From: an uncultured Salinisphaerales bacterium
GTDB taxonomy: Bacteria; Pseudomonadota; Gammaproteobacteria; Nevskiales; CAJXLF01
NCBI GenBank assembly: GCA_913055805.1
Contig: CAJXLF010000007.1
Coordinates: 112,568-176,567, forward strand
Reading direction: 5' to 3'
Length of the DNA stretch: 64,000 nucleotides
This document shows, piece by piece, positions 1 through 9,616 of the stretch. Numbering within the stretch: position 1 is the stretch's first letter; every line of letters begins with the position of its first letter. A program made the position numbers and the translations under genes. The notes beneath the pieces are model-generated. The model was given only the letters and a program-made list of their open reading frames with translations, was not told the DNA's origin and made no database searches.

Positions 1-402
1 CACTTCCGGCATGGCGTCGGCCGGCGCCAGTGCCACGCCGCAACGGGTCATCAGTGGCAGATCGGGTTCATCATCGCCCATGAAGCTGCATTCATCGGCG
101 CTGATATTCAGGCTGCTCAGCAGTTTTTCGAAAACCGGCAGCTTGTCTTCAATGGCCAGAAAGACATGATCAAATCCGAGTTCGCGCAGACGGTGCTCCA
201 TGGCTTCGGAAGGGCGTCCGCTGATAACGCCGAGTTGTACGCCACTGCGCTGCAGGCGCTTCAGACCATGCCCGTCCTTGACGCTGACGGCCTTGAATTC
301 CTGGCCTCCGGGGCCAATGTAGAGGCGGCCGTCTGTCAGGACACCGTCAATATCGAACAAGGCCAGGCGAATGCGGCCTGCCCGTGAATTCAGGTCGCTC
401 AT
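1..402 (-). CDS. kdsC: 3-deoxy-D-manno-octulosonate 8-phosphate phosphatase KdsC (3' end cut by window edge)
   Basis: KdsC removes the phosphate from KDO-8-phosphate in the cytoplasm, a step toward the KDO of LPS inner core. Read on the minus strand from ATG at 402, the protein shows the HAD-family motif FDIDGVLTDG with the paired aspartates D17 and D19, then the ISGRP stretch typical of the KdsC C0 subfamily and the MGDDEPDLPLM motif III. 134 residues are present; the family is usually about 170-190, so only the C-terminus is missing, beyond base 1. It starts 5 bp after the kdsD stop, in the order yrbG-kdsD-kdsC known from E. coli, so it is probably co-transcribed with kdsD. Confidence 0.93.
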   Translation of the reverse strand, partial: MSDLNSRAGRIRLALFDIDGVLTDGRLYIGPGGQEFKAVSVKDGHGLKRLQRSGVQLGVISGRPSEAMEHRLRELGFDHVFLAIEDKLPVFEKLLSSLNISADECSFMGDDEPDLPLMTRCGVALAPADAMPEV

Positions 403-407
403 GGTGC

Positions 408-1385
408 TCAGACAACTCCTGCGCGCAAGAGGTCGTGCATATTGAATACGCCGACCAGCCGTTTTTCTTCGTCCAGTACCGGGACAGCATTGATCTTCTG
501 GGTTTCCATCAAATGCAGGGCTTCGCTGGCCAGCATGTCGGGTGTAGCCGTGGTGCCGCCGCGGGTCATGACTTCATCGATGGTTTTGACATGTACGTCC
601 ACCGGTCCATCCAGCGCGCGGCGCAAGTCACCGTCGGTGAAGATGCCGGCGAGTCTGTCGCCATCCATGATGGTCGTGACGCCCAGGCCCTTGGCGGTCA
701 TCTCCATCAGTGCTTCACGCAGGCTGCTGCCGAGTTTGACGCTGGGAATACGGTTGCCGGTATGCATGATGTCCGATACGCGCAACAGCAGGCGTCGTCC
801 CAATGTGCCCCCGGGATGGGAAAGGGCGAAATCCTCTTCGGTAAATTTGCGCGATTCCAGCAAGGTGATGGCCAGGGCATCGCCCATGGCCAGGCTTGCA
901 GTCGTGCTTGATGTGGGCGCCAGATCAAGGGGGCAGGCCTCGCGTTCGACGCTTACATTCAGGTGCACGTCTGCCGCGCGCGCCAGCGTGGATTTCGGCC
1001 GGCCGGTCATGGCGATAAGCGGCACGGCCATGCGCTTGATGACGGGCAATATGGTGAGTACTTCACCGGTTTCTCCGGAATTCGACAGTGCCAGCACGAC
1101 ATCGCGGTCCACCACCATGCCCAGATCTCCATGACTGGCTTCTCCGGGGTGCACAAAGAAGGCGGGGGTGCCGGTGCTGGCCAGCGTGGCGGCAACCTTG
1201 CCGGCAATGTGGCCGGACTTGCCCATGCCGGTCACGATGACCCGACCGGTACAGCGGTACATCAGTTCACAGGCTTTTACGAATGTTTCGTCCAGCCGCG
1301 TATGCAGCCCGCTGATGGCTTCGGCTTCTGCCTGCAGTACACGCTGGCCGATGCTGATTAATTCTGTGGGATCGAGTTTTTCCAT
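408..1385 (-). CDS. kdsD: arabinose-5-phosphate isomerase KdsD
   Basis: KdsD interconverts ribulose-5-phosphate and arabinose-5-phosphate, the first committed step of KDO synthesis. The 325-residue protein has an N-terminal SIS sugar-isomerase domain (about residues 40-175, with GMGKSGHIAGK and the HPGEASHGDLG active-site region) followed by two CBS domains (about 205-325), the standard KdsD/KpsF architecture and length. The start ATG at 1385 gives MEKLDPTELI. It lies 29 bp after the yrbG stop and 5 bp before kdsC on the same strand, so the three probably form one operon. KpsF-type paralogues look the same, but the kdsC and yrbG neighbours favour the LPS housekeeping copy. Confidence 0.95.
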   Translation of the reverse strand: MEKLDPTELISIGQRVLQAEAEAISGLHTRLDETFVKACELMYRCTGRVIVTGMGKSGHIAGKVAATLASTGTPAFFVHPGEASHGDLGMVVDRDVVLALSNSGETGEVLTILPVIKRMAVPLIAMTGRPKSTLARAADVHLNVSVEREACPLDLAPTSSTTASLAMGDALAITLLESRKFTEEDFALSHPGGTLGRRLLLRVSDIMHTGNRIPSVKLGSSLREALMEMTAKGLGVTTIMDGDRLAGIFTDGDLRRALDGPVDVHVKTIDEVMTRGGTTATPDMLASEALHLMETQKINAVPVLDEEKRLVGVFNMHDLLRAGVV

Positions 1386-1414
1386 TGTCTATTCGAATAA
1401 GGCCTGGAGTGATT

Positions 1415-2389
1415 TTACGCGTTTATGACCGAGCGGTAGAGCAGCAGTTCATAGCCGACAAAGCCCAGCAGCAACAGCGTGGCTTCAAAACGGTTAATGC
1501 GCCCGCCATGTTGCTTGCCGCGCAGCGGATAGCACATCAGGAACAGGGCGGCGGTAAAGGTCAGCATGACCGGGATATCGCGGCTGATAACATCCGGCGA
1601 CAGTTCACCAGGCGCGATCAGGCCGGGCATGGCCAGCACGATCAGCAGGTTGAACATGTTGGAGCCCAGCACATTGCCCAGGGCGATATCGTGTTCGTTC
1701 TTGAGTACGCCGGCCAGCGAGGCCGCCATTTCCGGCAGGCTGGTGCCGATGGCGATAATGGTCAGGCCGATAATCAGGTCGCTGACGCCCAGCGCCATGG
1801 CCACGTTGACCGCGCCCCAGACCAGCAACCGGGAGCTGAGCGGCAACAGTACCAGCCCCACCAGCAGCCAGAACACGGCGCGCGGCATGGGGAGCGGGTT
1901 CTTGAGTTCCTCGCTGTACTCCTGCTCGATGGGGTCATGCATGCCCCGCCGCGCCATCCAGCCCAGAAACAGCACGAAAGCTACCGCGCCGCAAATCAGC
2001 GTCAGACCATCAGCCCGGTCGAGGTTGTTGTCCATGCACAGGGCATAGGTCAGGGCGCCGGTCAGTAACAACAGAGGCAGTTCGCGCCGCAGCACCGCGG
2101 AATGTGCCTGCAGTGGCTTGGCCAGGGCGACTACGCCCAGGATCAGACCGATGTTGGTGATGTTCGAGCCCAGGGCGTTGCCGACCGCCAGTCCGGGGTT
2201 GCCCTGCAGCGCAGCCACTACGGAAACCAGGATTTCCGGGGCGGAGGTGCCCAGGGCCACGATGGTCAGGCCAATCAGTAACGGTGGCGCACCCAGGCGC
2301 TGGGCCACGCCGGCGGCGCCGGCGATGAAACGGTCTGCGGACCAGATCAGCAGGCAGAAACCGCCCAGTATGGCCAGCAGGTTGAGCAT
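1415..2389 (-). CDS. yrbG: YrbG-type calcium/sodium antiporter (CaCA family)
   Basis: An inner-membrane cation/Ca2+ exchanger of the CaCA superfamily. The 324-residue product has the two inverted alpha repeats that form the ion site, marked by VALGTSAPE in the first half and IAIGTSLPE in the second, within about ten hydrophobic segments and separated by a hydrophilic loop containing DPIEQEYSEEL. E. coli YrbG is almost the same length and lies directly upstream of kdsD, as here. An upstream in-frame start at 2500 exists, but the ATG at 2389 gives the family N-terminus (MLNLLAILGG). The physiological substrate is not established from sequence. Confidence 0.9.
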   Translation of the reverse strand: MLNLLAILGGFCLLIWSADRFIAGAAGVAQRLGAPPLLIGLTIVALGTSAPEILVSVVAALQGNPGLAVGNALGSNITNIGLILGVVALAKPLQAHSAVLRRELPLLLLTGALTYALCMDNNLDRADGLTLICGAVAFVLFLGWMARRGMHDPIEQEYSEELKNPLPMPRAVFWLLVGLVLLPLSSRLLVWGAVNVAMALGVSDLIIGLTIIAIGTSLPEMAASLAGVLKNEHDIALGNVLGSNMFNLLIVLAMPGLIAPGELSPDVISRDIPVMLTFTAALFLMCYPLRGKQHGGRINRFEATLLLLGFVGYELLLYRSVINA

Positions 2390-2461
2390 AAATATCCTTG
2401 CCAGAACGAATGCAGAGGCGCACATGATAGCAGGGCGGCCGCAAGGACTTGACCGGCCCTT

Positions 2462-2467
2462 TATAAT
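2462..2467 (+). promoter_or_regulatory. candidate -10 element upstream of the ABC exporter genes
   Basis: A perfect TATAAT lies 32 bp before the ATG at 2499 in the divergent gap with yrbG. No good -35 hexamer sits 16-18 bp upstream; TTGACC at 2449-2454 is too close. It is therefore only a candidate promoter for the yadGH-ibaG-murA-his transcript. Confidence 0.4.
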
Positions 2468-2498
2468 GTCTGCCCATTCGCCTCCAGTATTCGCCGCC

Positions 2499-3413
2499 AT
2501 GCAGGCTCTTCACATCGACAATATCCACAAGCGCTACGGCAACGTGCAGGCGCTCAAGGGCGTATCGTTCGATATCCAGCAGGGGGAATATTTCGGCCTG
2601 CTGGGTCCCAACGGCGCCGGCAAGTCCACCCTGATCAGTATCGTGGCCGGACTGGTGCGCGCCGATGCCGGGCAGATTGCGGTGCTGGGGCACGACGTGG
2701 TCAGCGACTTCCGCGCGGCGCGCAAATCCCTGGGCGTGGTTCCGCAGGAGCTGGTGTTCGATCCCTTCTTTCCGGTCATTGATTTGTTGCGATTGCAGGC
2801 CGGTTACTACGGTTGCGGGCGTGAGCAATGGCCCTGGATTGACGAGCTGCTGGAAGAACTGGAACTGAGCGACAAGCGCGAAGCCAATATGCGCCAGCTG
2901 TCCGGTGGTATGAAGCGCCGCGTGCTGATTGCCCAGGCGCTGGTGCACAAACCGCCGGTAGTGATCCTGGATGAACCCACTGCCGGCGTGGACGTGGAGC
3001 TGCGCCGCGCCCTGTGGCGCTTTACCCGCCGTCTGCACAAGGATGGGCACAGCATTGTCCTGACCACGCATTACCTGGAAGAGGCCGAGGAGCTTTGCGA
3101 TCGCATTGCCATCCTCAACAAGGGCGAACTGCGTGCGCTGGAGGGCAAGCGTGCACTATTGAATCTGCATCCTTTCCGCCTGCTGCGCCTGAGCCTGGAA
3201 GGCCGCGCGGCGTTGCCCGAGGCGCTGCAGTCCAAGCTGGTCGGCGAAGTGGAGGGCGAGTTCGAGCTGAAACTGGAAAAGGGCAAAGACCGTATTGCCG
3301 ATGTGCTGGACGCGATACGCAGTGCCGGCTTGCGCGTGGAAAACGTGCAGACGCGGGATCCGAGTCTGGAGGATATTTTTGTGGAGATGACATCTGCAGA
3401 GGTCGCATCATGA
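2499..3413 (+). CDS. ABC transporter ATP-binding protein (YadG-like)
   Basis: The nucleotide-binding subunit of an ABC-2 type exporter, expected on the cytoplasmic face of the inner membrane. The 304-residue protein shows Walker A GPNGAGKST (residues 36-44), the signature LSGGMKRR, Walker B VVILDEPTAGVD and the switch histidine in TTHYLEEAE. The long C-terminal extension after the ATPase core is as in YadG. ATG 2499 is chosen because it places the family start MQALHIDNI directly after the TATAAT. Its stop overlaps the start of the permease gene in an ATGA, so the two are translationally coupled. The substrate is unknown. In many gammaproteobacteria this place upstream of ibaG-murA is held by the mla lipid-transport genes instead. 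Confidence 0.88.
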   Translation: MQALHIDNIHKRYGNVQALKGVSFDIQQGEYFGLLGPNGAGKSTLISIVAGLVRADAGQIAVLGHDVVSDFRAARKSLGVVPQELVFDPFFPVIDLLRLQAGYYGCGREQWPWIDELLEELELSDKREANMRQLSGGMKRRVLIAQALVHKPPVVILDEPTAGVDVELRRALWRFTRRLHKDGHSIVLTTHYLEEAEELCDRIAILNKGELRALEGKRALLNLHPFRLLRLSLEGRAALPEALQSKLVGEVEGEFELKLEKGKDRIADVLDAIRSAGLRVENVQTRDPSLEDIFVEMTSAEVAS

Positions 3414-4183
3414 TCGCTGCTTTCAACAGTTACGGCGCCTGGACGCTGTTACGCAAGGAAGTGCGCCGCTTCATGAAAGTGGTCGGCCAGACCGTGCTGG
3501 CGCCGATGATCACTTCGGTCCTCTACCTGCTGGTGTTCGATCAGGTCATGCGTGACCGGGTTGAGGTCTACGACGGCGTGGCCTACACCGCATTCCTTAT
3601 TCCCGGGCTGATGATGATGAGCGTCATCCAGAATGCTTTCGCCAACACCTCGTCCAGCCTGATCCAGTCCAAGATCATGGGCAATCTGGTATTGCTGCTG
3701 ATGACGCCGCTGTCTTCGCTGGAAATGTTTCTGGCCTTTGTCGGTGCGGCCCTGCTGCGCGGCGTGCTGGTGGCGGCCGGTGTCTATGTGGTGGCGATCT
3801 TTTTCGTGCCGCTGCCACTGGAGGCCGCCTGGGCGGCGCTGTTGTTGCTGGTGTTGTCCAGCGGCTGCCTGGCGGTGCTGGGCATTATCGCGGGTATCGT
3901 GGCCGACAAATTCGAGCACCTGGCGGCCTTTCAGAACTTTTTCATCATGCCGCTTTCATTCCTTTCCGGGGTGTTTTATTCCATCCATTCGCTGCCGCCG
4001 TTTTGGCGCGAAGTGTCCCACTACAACCCCTTCTTCTATATGATTGACGGCTTCAGATACGGGTTTTTCGGGGTTGGGGACGCTTCGCCCCTGTTGAGTG
4101 TGGCCGTGGTCAGCGGCTTTTTCCTTGCGCTGTCGGTGATCTGTCTGGCCATGTTGCACACCGGCTACAAACTTCGCCCCTGA
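3410..4183 (+). CDS. ABC-2 type transporter permease (YadH-like)
   Basis: The membrane subunit paired with the preceding ATPase. The 257-residue protein has an N-terminal cytoplasmic amphipathic stretch (LLRKEVRRFMKVVGQT), about six hydrophobic segments and the ABC-2 signature region near the end (NPFFYMIDGFRYGFFG). This length matches YadH (about 256). It begins inside the ATPase stop codon (ATGA at 3410-3413), the usual arrangement for a two-gene exporter. The transported compound cannot be told; YadGH-like systems are poorly characterised. Confidence 0.87.
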   Translation: MIAAFNSYGAWTLLRKEVRRFMKVVGQTVLAPMITSVLYLLVFDQVMRDRVEVYDGVAYTAFLIPGLMMMSVIQNAFANTSSSLIQSKIMGNLVLLLMTPLSSLEMFLAFVGAALLRGVLVAAGVYVVAIFFVPLPLEAAWAALLLLVLSSGCLAVLGIIAGIVADKFEHLAAFQNFFIMPLSFLSGVFYSIHSLPPFWREVSHYNPFFYMIDGFRYGFFGVGDASPLLSVAVVSGFFLALSVICLAMLHTGYKLRP

Positions 4184-4202
4184 ACCACGCAGAGTTGATG
4201 AC

Positions 4203-4424
4203 ATGATGACCGCAGATGAAATTAAACAACTGATCGAAGCCGGCTTGCCCGAGGCGCAGGCCGATGTCCGGGGAGATGACGGCCAGCATTTCGAGGCGAC
4301 CGTGGTGTGTGCGGCTTTTGCCGGCCAGAGTGTGATTGCTCAGCACCGCATGGTCTATCAGGCGCTCGGCAACCGTATGGGCAATGAAATACATGCTCTG
4401 GCGCTGAAAACCCGGGCGTCCTGA
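4203..4424 (+). CDS. ibaG: BolA-family protein IbaG (YrbA)
   Basis: A small BolA-like protein; the family partners with monothiol glutaredoxins in [2Fe-2S] handling. It is 73 residues with the BolA fold features: a helical N-terminus (TADEIKQLIEAGL), the DGQHFEATVV strand with its conserved histidine, and the HRMVYQALG helix. Either of two adjacent ATGs (4203 or 4206) could be the start. It sits 9 bp before murA, the same linkage as ibaG-murA in E. coli, which supports the IbaG rather than the BolA assignment. Confidence 0.92.
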   Translation: MMTADEIKQLIEAGLPEAQADVRGDDGQHFEATVVCAAFAGQSVIAQHRMVYQALGNRMGNEIHALALKTRAS

Positions 4425-6372
<1,948 letters not shown>

Positions 6373-6376
<4 letters not shown>

Positions 6377-7689
6377 GGCTTGAGATTGCCCGTCTGGACA
6401 CGGCGGCAGCTGATTTCGAGCCGGAATTTGCGTCGCTGATGAGCCGCGATCCCAGCTCGGATGATGCGGTGCGTGAAACCGTGCGCGGAATATTGGCCGA
6501 CATTCATGAGCGCGGCGATGCCGCGCTGCTGGAATACACCCGGCGTTTTGACCGCAGCTCAGCGGCATCGGTATCCGAACTGGAGATTTCGCAGGCGCGC
6601 CTGCAGCAGGCTCTGGATGGTCTGGATGACGGCCTGCGGATGGCGCTGGAGACTGCGGCCCGGCGCATACGCAGCTATGCCGAACATCAGAAGATGCAGT
6701 CCTGGAGCTTTACTGACAGTGACGGTTCGTTGCTGGGTCAGCAGATCCGGCCCATGGACCGCGTCGGCCTCTATGTGCCGGGCGGCAAGGCCAGTTATCC
6801 CTCGTCGGTATTGATGAATGCCCTGCCGGCCAAGGTCGCCGGTGTGCCGGAAATCATCATGGTGGTGCCGGCGCCGGGCGGTGAACTCAATGATCTTGTG
6901 CTGGCGGCTGCGGCGCTGGCCGGCGTCGATCGTGTCTTTACCATTGGTGGCGCACAGGCCGTGGCGGCGCTGGCCTATGGTACTGAGACCGTGCCGGAGG
7001 TGGACAAGATTGTCGGGCCGGGCAATGCCTATGTGGCGGCTGCCAAGCGCGAGGTGTTTGGCACCGTGGGTATCGACATGATCGCCGGGCCTTCGGAAAT
7101 CCTGGTGATTTGCGACGGGCAGACCGATCCGCGCTGGATTGCGCTGGATCTGTTTTCCCAGGCTGAACATGATGAAGATGCGCAGTCCATCCTGCTCTCG
7201 CCGGATGCCGGGTTTCTGGATGCCGTGGCGCAGGCCATGGCTGATGAGCTGCCGGGACAGGCGCGTGCCGAAATTATTGCCAGGTCGCTGAATGGGCGGG
7301 GTGCCTTGATCCGGGTGGCCGATCTGGATGAGGCAGTAGCCCTGAGTAATCGCATCGCGCCCGAACATCTGGAGCTGTCGGTGGCCGAGCCGGAGGCCCT
7401 GTTACCGTCTATCCGTCATGCCGGGGCTATTTTCATGGGGCGCTACACGCCGGAAGCGCTGGGCGATTATTGCGCCGGGCCCAACCACGTGTTGCCGACT
7501 GCGCGCAGTGCGCGTTTTTCCTCGCCGCTGGGCGTTTATGACTTCCAGAAGCGCAGCTCTGTCATCAATGCCTCTGACGCAGGTGCGCAGAAGCTTGCCC
7601 CGGTTGCCGCGCGCCTGGCCGAAGCCGAAGGGCTGGCTGCACATGGCCTGTCGGCGAAGTTGCGCCTGGCGGACAACGACGGAGAATGA
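6373..7689 (+). CDS. hisD: histidinol dehydrogenase HisD
   Basis: HisD is a zinc enzyme that oxidises L-histidinol to histidine in two NAD-dependent steps. The 438-residue protein has the expected [14 protein letters not shown] motif, the nucleotide region [15 protein letters not shown], the [10 protein letters not shown] segment, the zinc and catalytic motif [11 protein letters not shown], and IAPEHLEL with the catalytic Glu-His pair. The length is typical (~430). The start ATG overlaps the hisG stop. The stop TGA at 7687-7689 overlaps an ATG at 7686 that is out of frame with hisC as read here. Confidence 0.97.
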
Positions 7690-7692
7690 GCC

Positions 7693-8811
7693 TTGAGGCC
7701 GGGCACATCTCACATCTCACATGTCACATCTCCCGATCTCCTGGATTGGGTAAGGCCCGAAATTCGTCGCCTGTCTGCCTATCATGTGCCGGATGCCTCC
7801 GGTCTGGTTAAGCTGGACGCCATGGAAAACCCCTACCACTGGCCCGAGGACATGCTGGACGCCTGGCTGGCCGAGCTGCGCCAGGTGGCACTCAACCGCT
7901 ATCCGGATCCCGCTGCGCGCGAGTTGCAGGCAGCACTGCGTCAGGCCATGCATATTCCTGACGACGCGGCCTTGTTGCTGGGTAATGGTTCGGATGAGCT
8001 GATCCAGTTGCTGGCCCTGGCCTTGCGCCATCCGGAGCCGGGTCGGGATGCGGTATTGCTTGCGCCCGAGCCTGGTTTCGTCATGTACCGCATGATTGCC
8101 GAATTTGTCGATATGCAATATCAGGGAGTGGCGCTGGGGCCGGATTTTGATCTGGATGCCGACGCCATGCTGGCGGCCATCGAGGCGCATCAACCGGCGC
8201 TGGTGTTCGTTGCCCAGCCGAATAATCCGACCGGCAATGTCTACAGTGAAGCGGCTTTACGCAAGGTGGTGAAAGCTGCACCGGGCTGGGTGGTGATCGA
8301 CGAGGCTTATGCGCCGTTTACCGACCGTGACTGCCTGCCCTGGCTGAATGAATATCCGAATCTGCTGGTCATGCGCACGGTGTCGAAAATGGGTCTGGCC
8401 GGCCTGCGCCTGGGCCTGTTGGCGGGACCGCCGGCCATGATTGCCGAGGTCGACAAGCTACGCCTGCCCTACAACATCAATGTGCTGACCCAGGCCAGCG
8501 CCCGTTTTGCGCTGGAACATGCGGAAATTTTTGATGCCCAGGCGGCGCATATTCGCGACGACCGGGCGGGCTTGAGCGAGGCTCTGAGCGCTATCGACGG
8601 ATTGCAGGTCTTTCCCAGTGAGGCCAATTTCATTCTTTTTCGCACCCCTGCCGGGCGTGCCCGTGAGTTGCATCAGGGGCTGATCGAGCAAGGCGTGCTG
8701 ATCAAGTGTCTGGACGGTTCGCATTCGCGCCTGACTGACTGTTTGCGCGTAACGGTTGGCACCGGTAATGAGAATAAAAAGTTTATAAACGCTTTAAACA
8801 CCTTGATGTAA
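7693..8811 (+). CDS. hisC: histidinol-phosphate aminotransferase HisC
   Basis: HisC is a PLP-dependent aminotransferase converting imidazole-acetol phosphate to histidinol phosphate. The 372-residue protein has the NPNNPTGN motif and the PLP lysine in VSKMGLAGLRLG (K232 from this start). The only in-frame start before the conserved core is TTG at 7693, which has a GGAG at 7681-7684 with 8-nt spacing. An ATG at 7686, overlapping the hisD stop like the other junctions of this operon, is out of frame. Codons 5-13 are built from a 7-bp tandem repeat (7704-7731). The true start is therefore less certain than the gene. hisB, H, A, F, I and E are not in the window. Confidence 0.93.
   Translation: MRPGTSHISHVTSPDLLDWVRPEIRRLSAYHVPDASGLVKLDAMENPYHWPEDMLDAWLAELRQVALNRYPDPAARELQAALRQAMHIPDDAALLLGNGSDELIQLLALALRHPEPGRDAVLLAPEPGFVMYRMIAEFVDMQYQGVALGPDFDLDADAMLAAIEAHQPALVFVAQPNNPTGNVYSEAALRKVVKAAPGWVVIDEAYAPFTDRDCLPWLNEYPNLLVMRTVSKMGLAGLRLGLLAGPPAMIAEVDKLRLPYNINVLTQASARFALEHAEIFDAQAAHIRDDRAGLSEALSAIDGLQVFPSEANFILFRTPAGRARELHQGLIEQGVLIKCLDGSHSRLTDCLRVTVGTGNENKKFINALNTLM
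7704..7731 (+). repeat. four tandem copies of a 7-bp unit (CACATCT) at the hisC 5' end
   Basis: Units lie at 7704-7710, 7711-7717, 7718-7724 (CACATGT, one mismatch) and 7725-7731. Seven is not a multiple of three, so gain or loss of a unit changes which upstream start codon reads into hisC. Removing one unit would place the ATG at 7686 in frame with the hisC core. Confidence 0.85.
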
Positions 8812-8843
8812 AAGTGACTAACCGGTTTTGCCGGTGTGCGGCG

Positions 8844-8874
8844 TTGCCTGCCGCGGTTTTGATTCGGGTATAAT
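8844..8874 (+). promoter_or_regulatory. predicted sigma70 promoter of petABC
   Basis: A perfect -10 TATAAT at 8869-8874 lies 19 bp downstream of TTGCCT at 8844-8849, in the gap between hisC and petA. This gives a leader of roughly 130 nt before petA. The -35 and its spacing are only fair; the -10 match and the location are the main support. Confidence 0.55.
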
Positions 8875-9013
8875 GCCCGGCTGATGTGGCTTTCCGACCG
8901 TCACGGGTCATCGGTATAGCCGCTATAAGCTATCTCTTTGACAGAGTTGTGAGGTTTTGGGTGTCTTCCAGCGCTAGTCGCCGGGCAGGCATTCGGAGAG
9001 AGGAGTCTGCTGC

Positions 9014-9616
9014 ATGAGTAATGAAGGGGTGGATGTCGGAAAACGCCGTTTTCTGACTGCGGCCACCACGGTTGTCGGAGGTGTGGGTGCGGGCTTCGCT
9101 GCCTGGCCATTTCTGTCTTCCTGGCAACCCAGTGCCCGGGCCAAGGCTGCAGGTGCGCCTGTAGTCGCCGATATCAGCGAGCTGGAAGAAGGTGCGCTGG
9201 TTATTTTCGAATGGCGCGGGAAGCCCGTCTGGGTGATTCGCCGCAGTCCGGAAATGGTGGAAAACCTGCCGGCAGTCGAGGGCGATTTGCGTGACCCTCA
9301 GTCGGAGAAGGACCAGCAGCCTGAATACGCCAGGAACGAAGTCCGTTCCATCCGCAAGGACGTCATGGTGATGATCGGCTCCTGCACCCATCTTGGCTGC
9401 TCGCCGTCTTTCCGGCCGGATTATCCCGCCGAGGACATGGACCCGAACTGGAAGGGTGGCTTCTTTTGCCCCTGTCACGGCTCCAAGTTCGACCTCGCCG
9501 GTCGTGTGTACAAGGGTGTGCCGGCGCCGACCAATCTGGTTGTGCCGCCTTATCATTTTGAATCCGACAACGTCATCGTCATCGGCGAAGACCCTGCCAA
9601 TGAAGGAGTCGCCTGA
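9014..9616 (+). CDS. petA: ubiquinol-cytochrome c reductase iron-sulfur subunit (Rieske)
   Basis: The Rieske [2Fe-2S] protein of the cytochrome bc1 complex passes electrons from quinol to cytochrome c1 on the periplasmic side. The 200-residue protein starts with a Tat-type signal anchor (KRRFLTAATTVVGG, then a hydrophobic stretch to about residue 36). The cluster ligands are in CTHLGC (124-129) and CPCH (152-155), separated by a 22-residue insert usual in proteobacteria. A strong ribosome site (GAGAGGAG at 8997-9004) precedes the ATG. The stop overlaps petB by TGATG. It heads the petABC operon. Confidence 0.97.
   Translation: MSNEGVDVGKRRFLTAATTVVGGVGAGFAAWPFLSSWQPSARAKAAGAPVVADISELEEGALVIFEWRGKPVWVIRRSPEMVENLPAVEGDLRDPQSEKDQQPEYARNEVRSIRKDVMVMIGSCTHLGCSPSFRPDYPAEDMDPNWKGGFFCPCHGSKFDLAGRVYKGVPAPTNLVVPPYHFESDNVIVIGEDPANEGVA

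Noticed and set aside
2010..3071. Long minus-strand open frame (about 350 codons) across yrbG and the ABC ATPase gene
   Set aside because: It is antisense to two well-supported genes, has low-complexity His/Gln-rich composition typical of shadow frames in GC-rich DNA, and resembles no family.
8821..8835. ACCGG-TTTTG-CCGGT hairpin after hisC
   Set aside because: A stem of only five pairs with no T-run; not called as a terminator.
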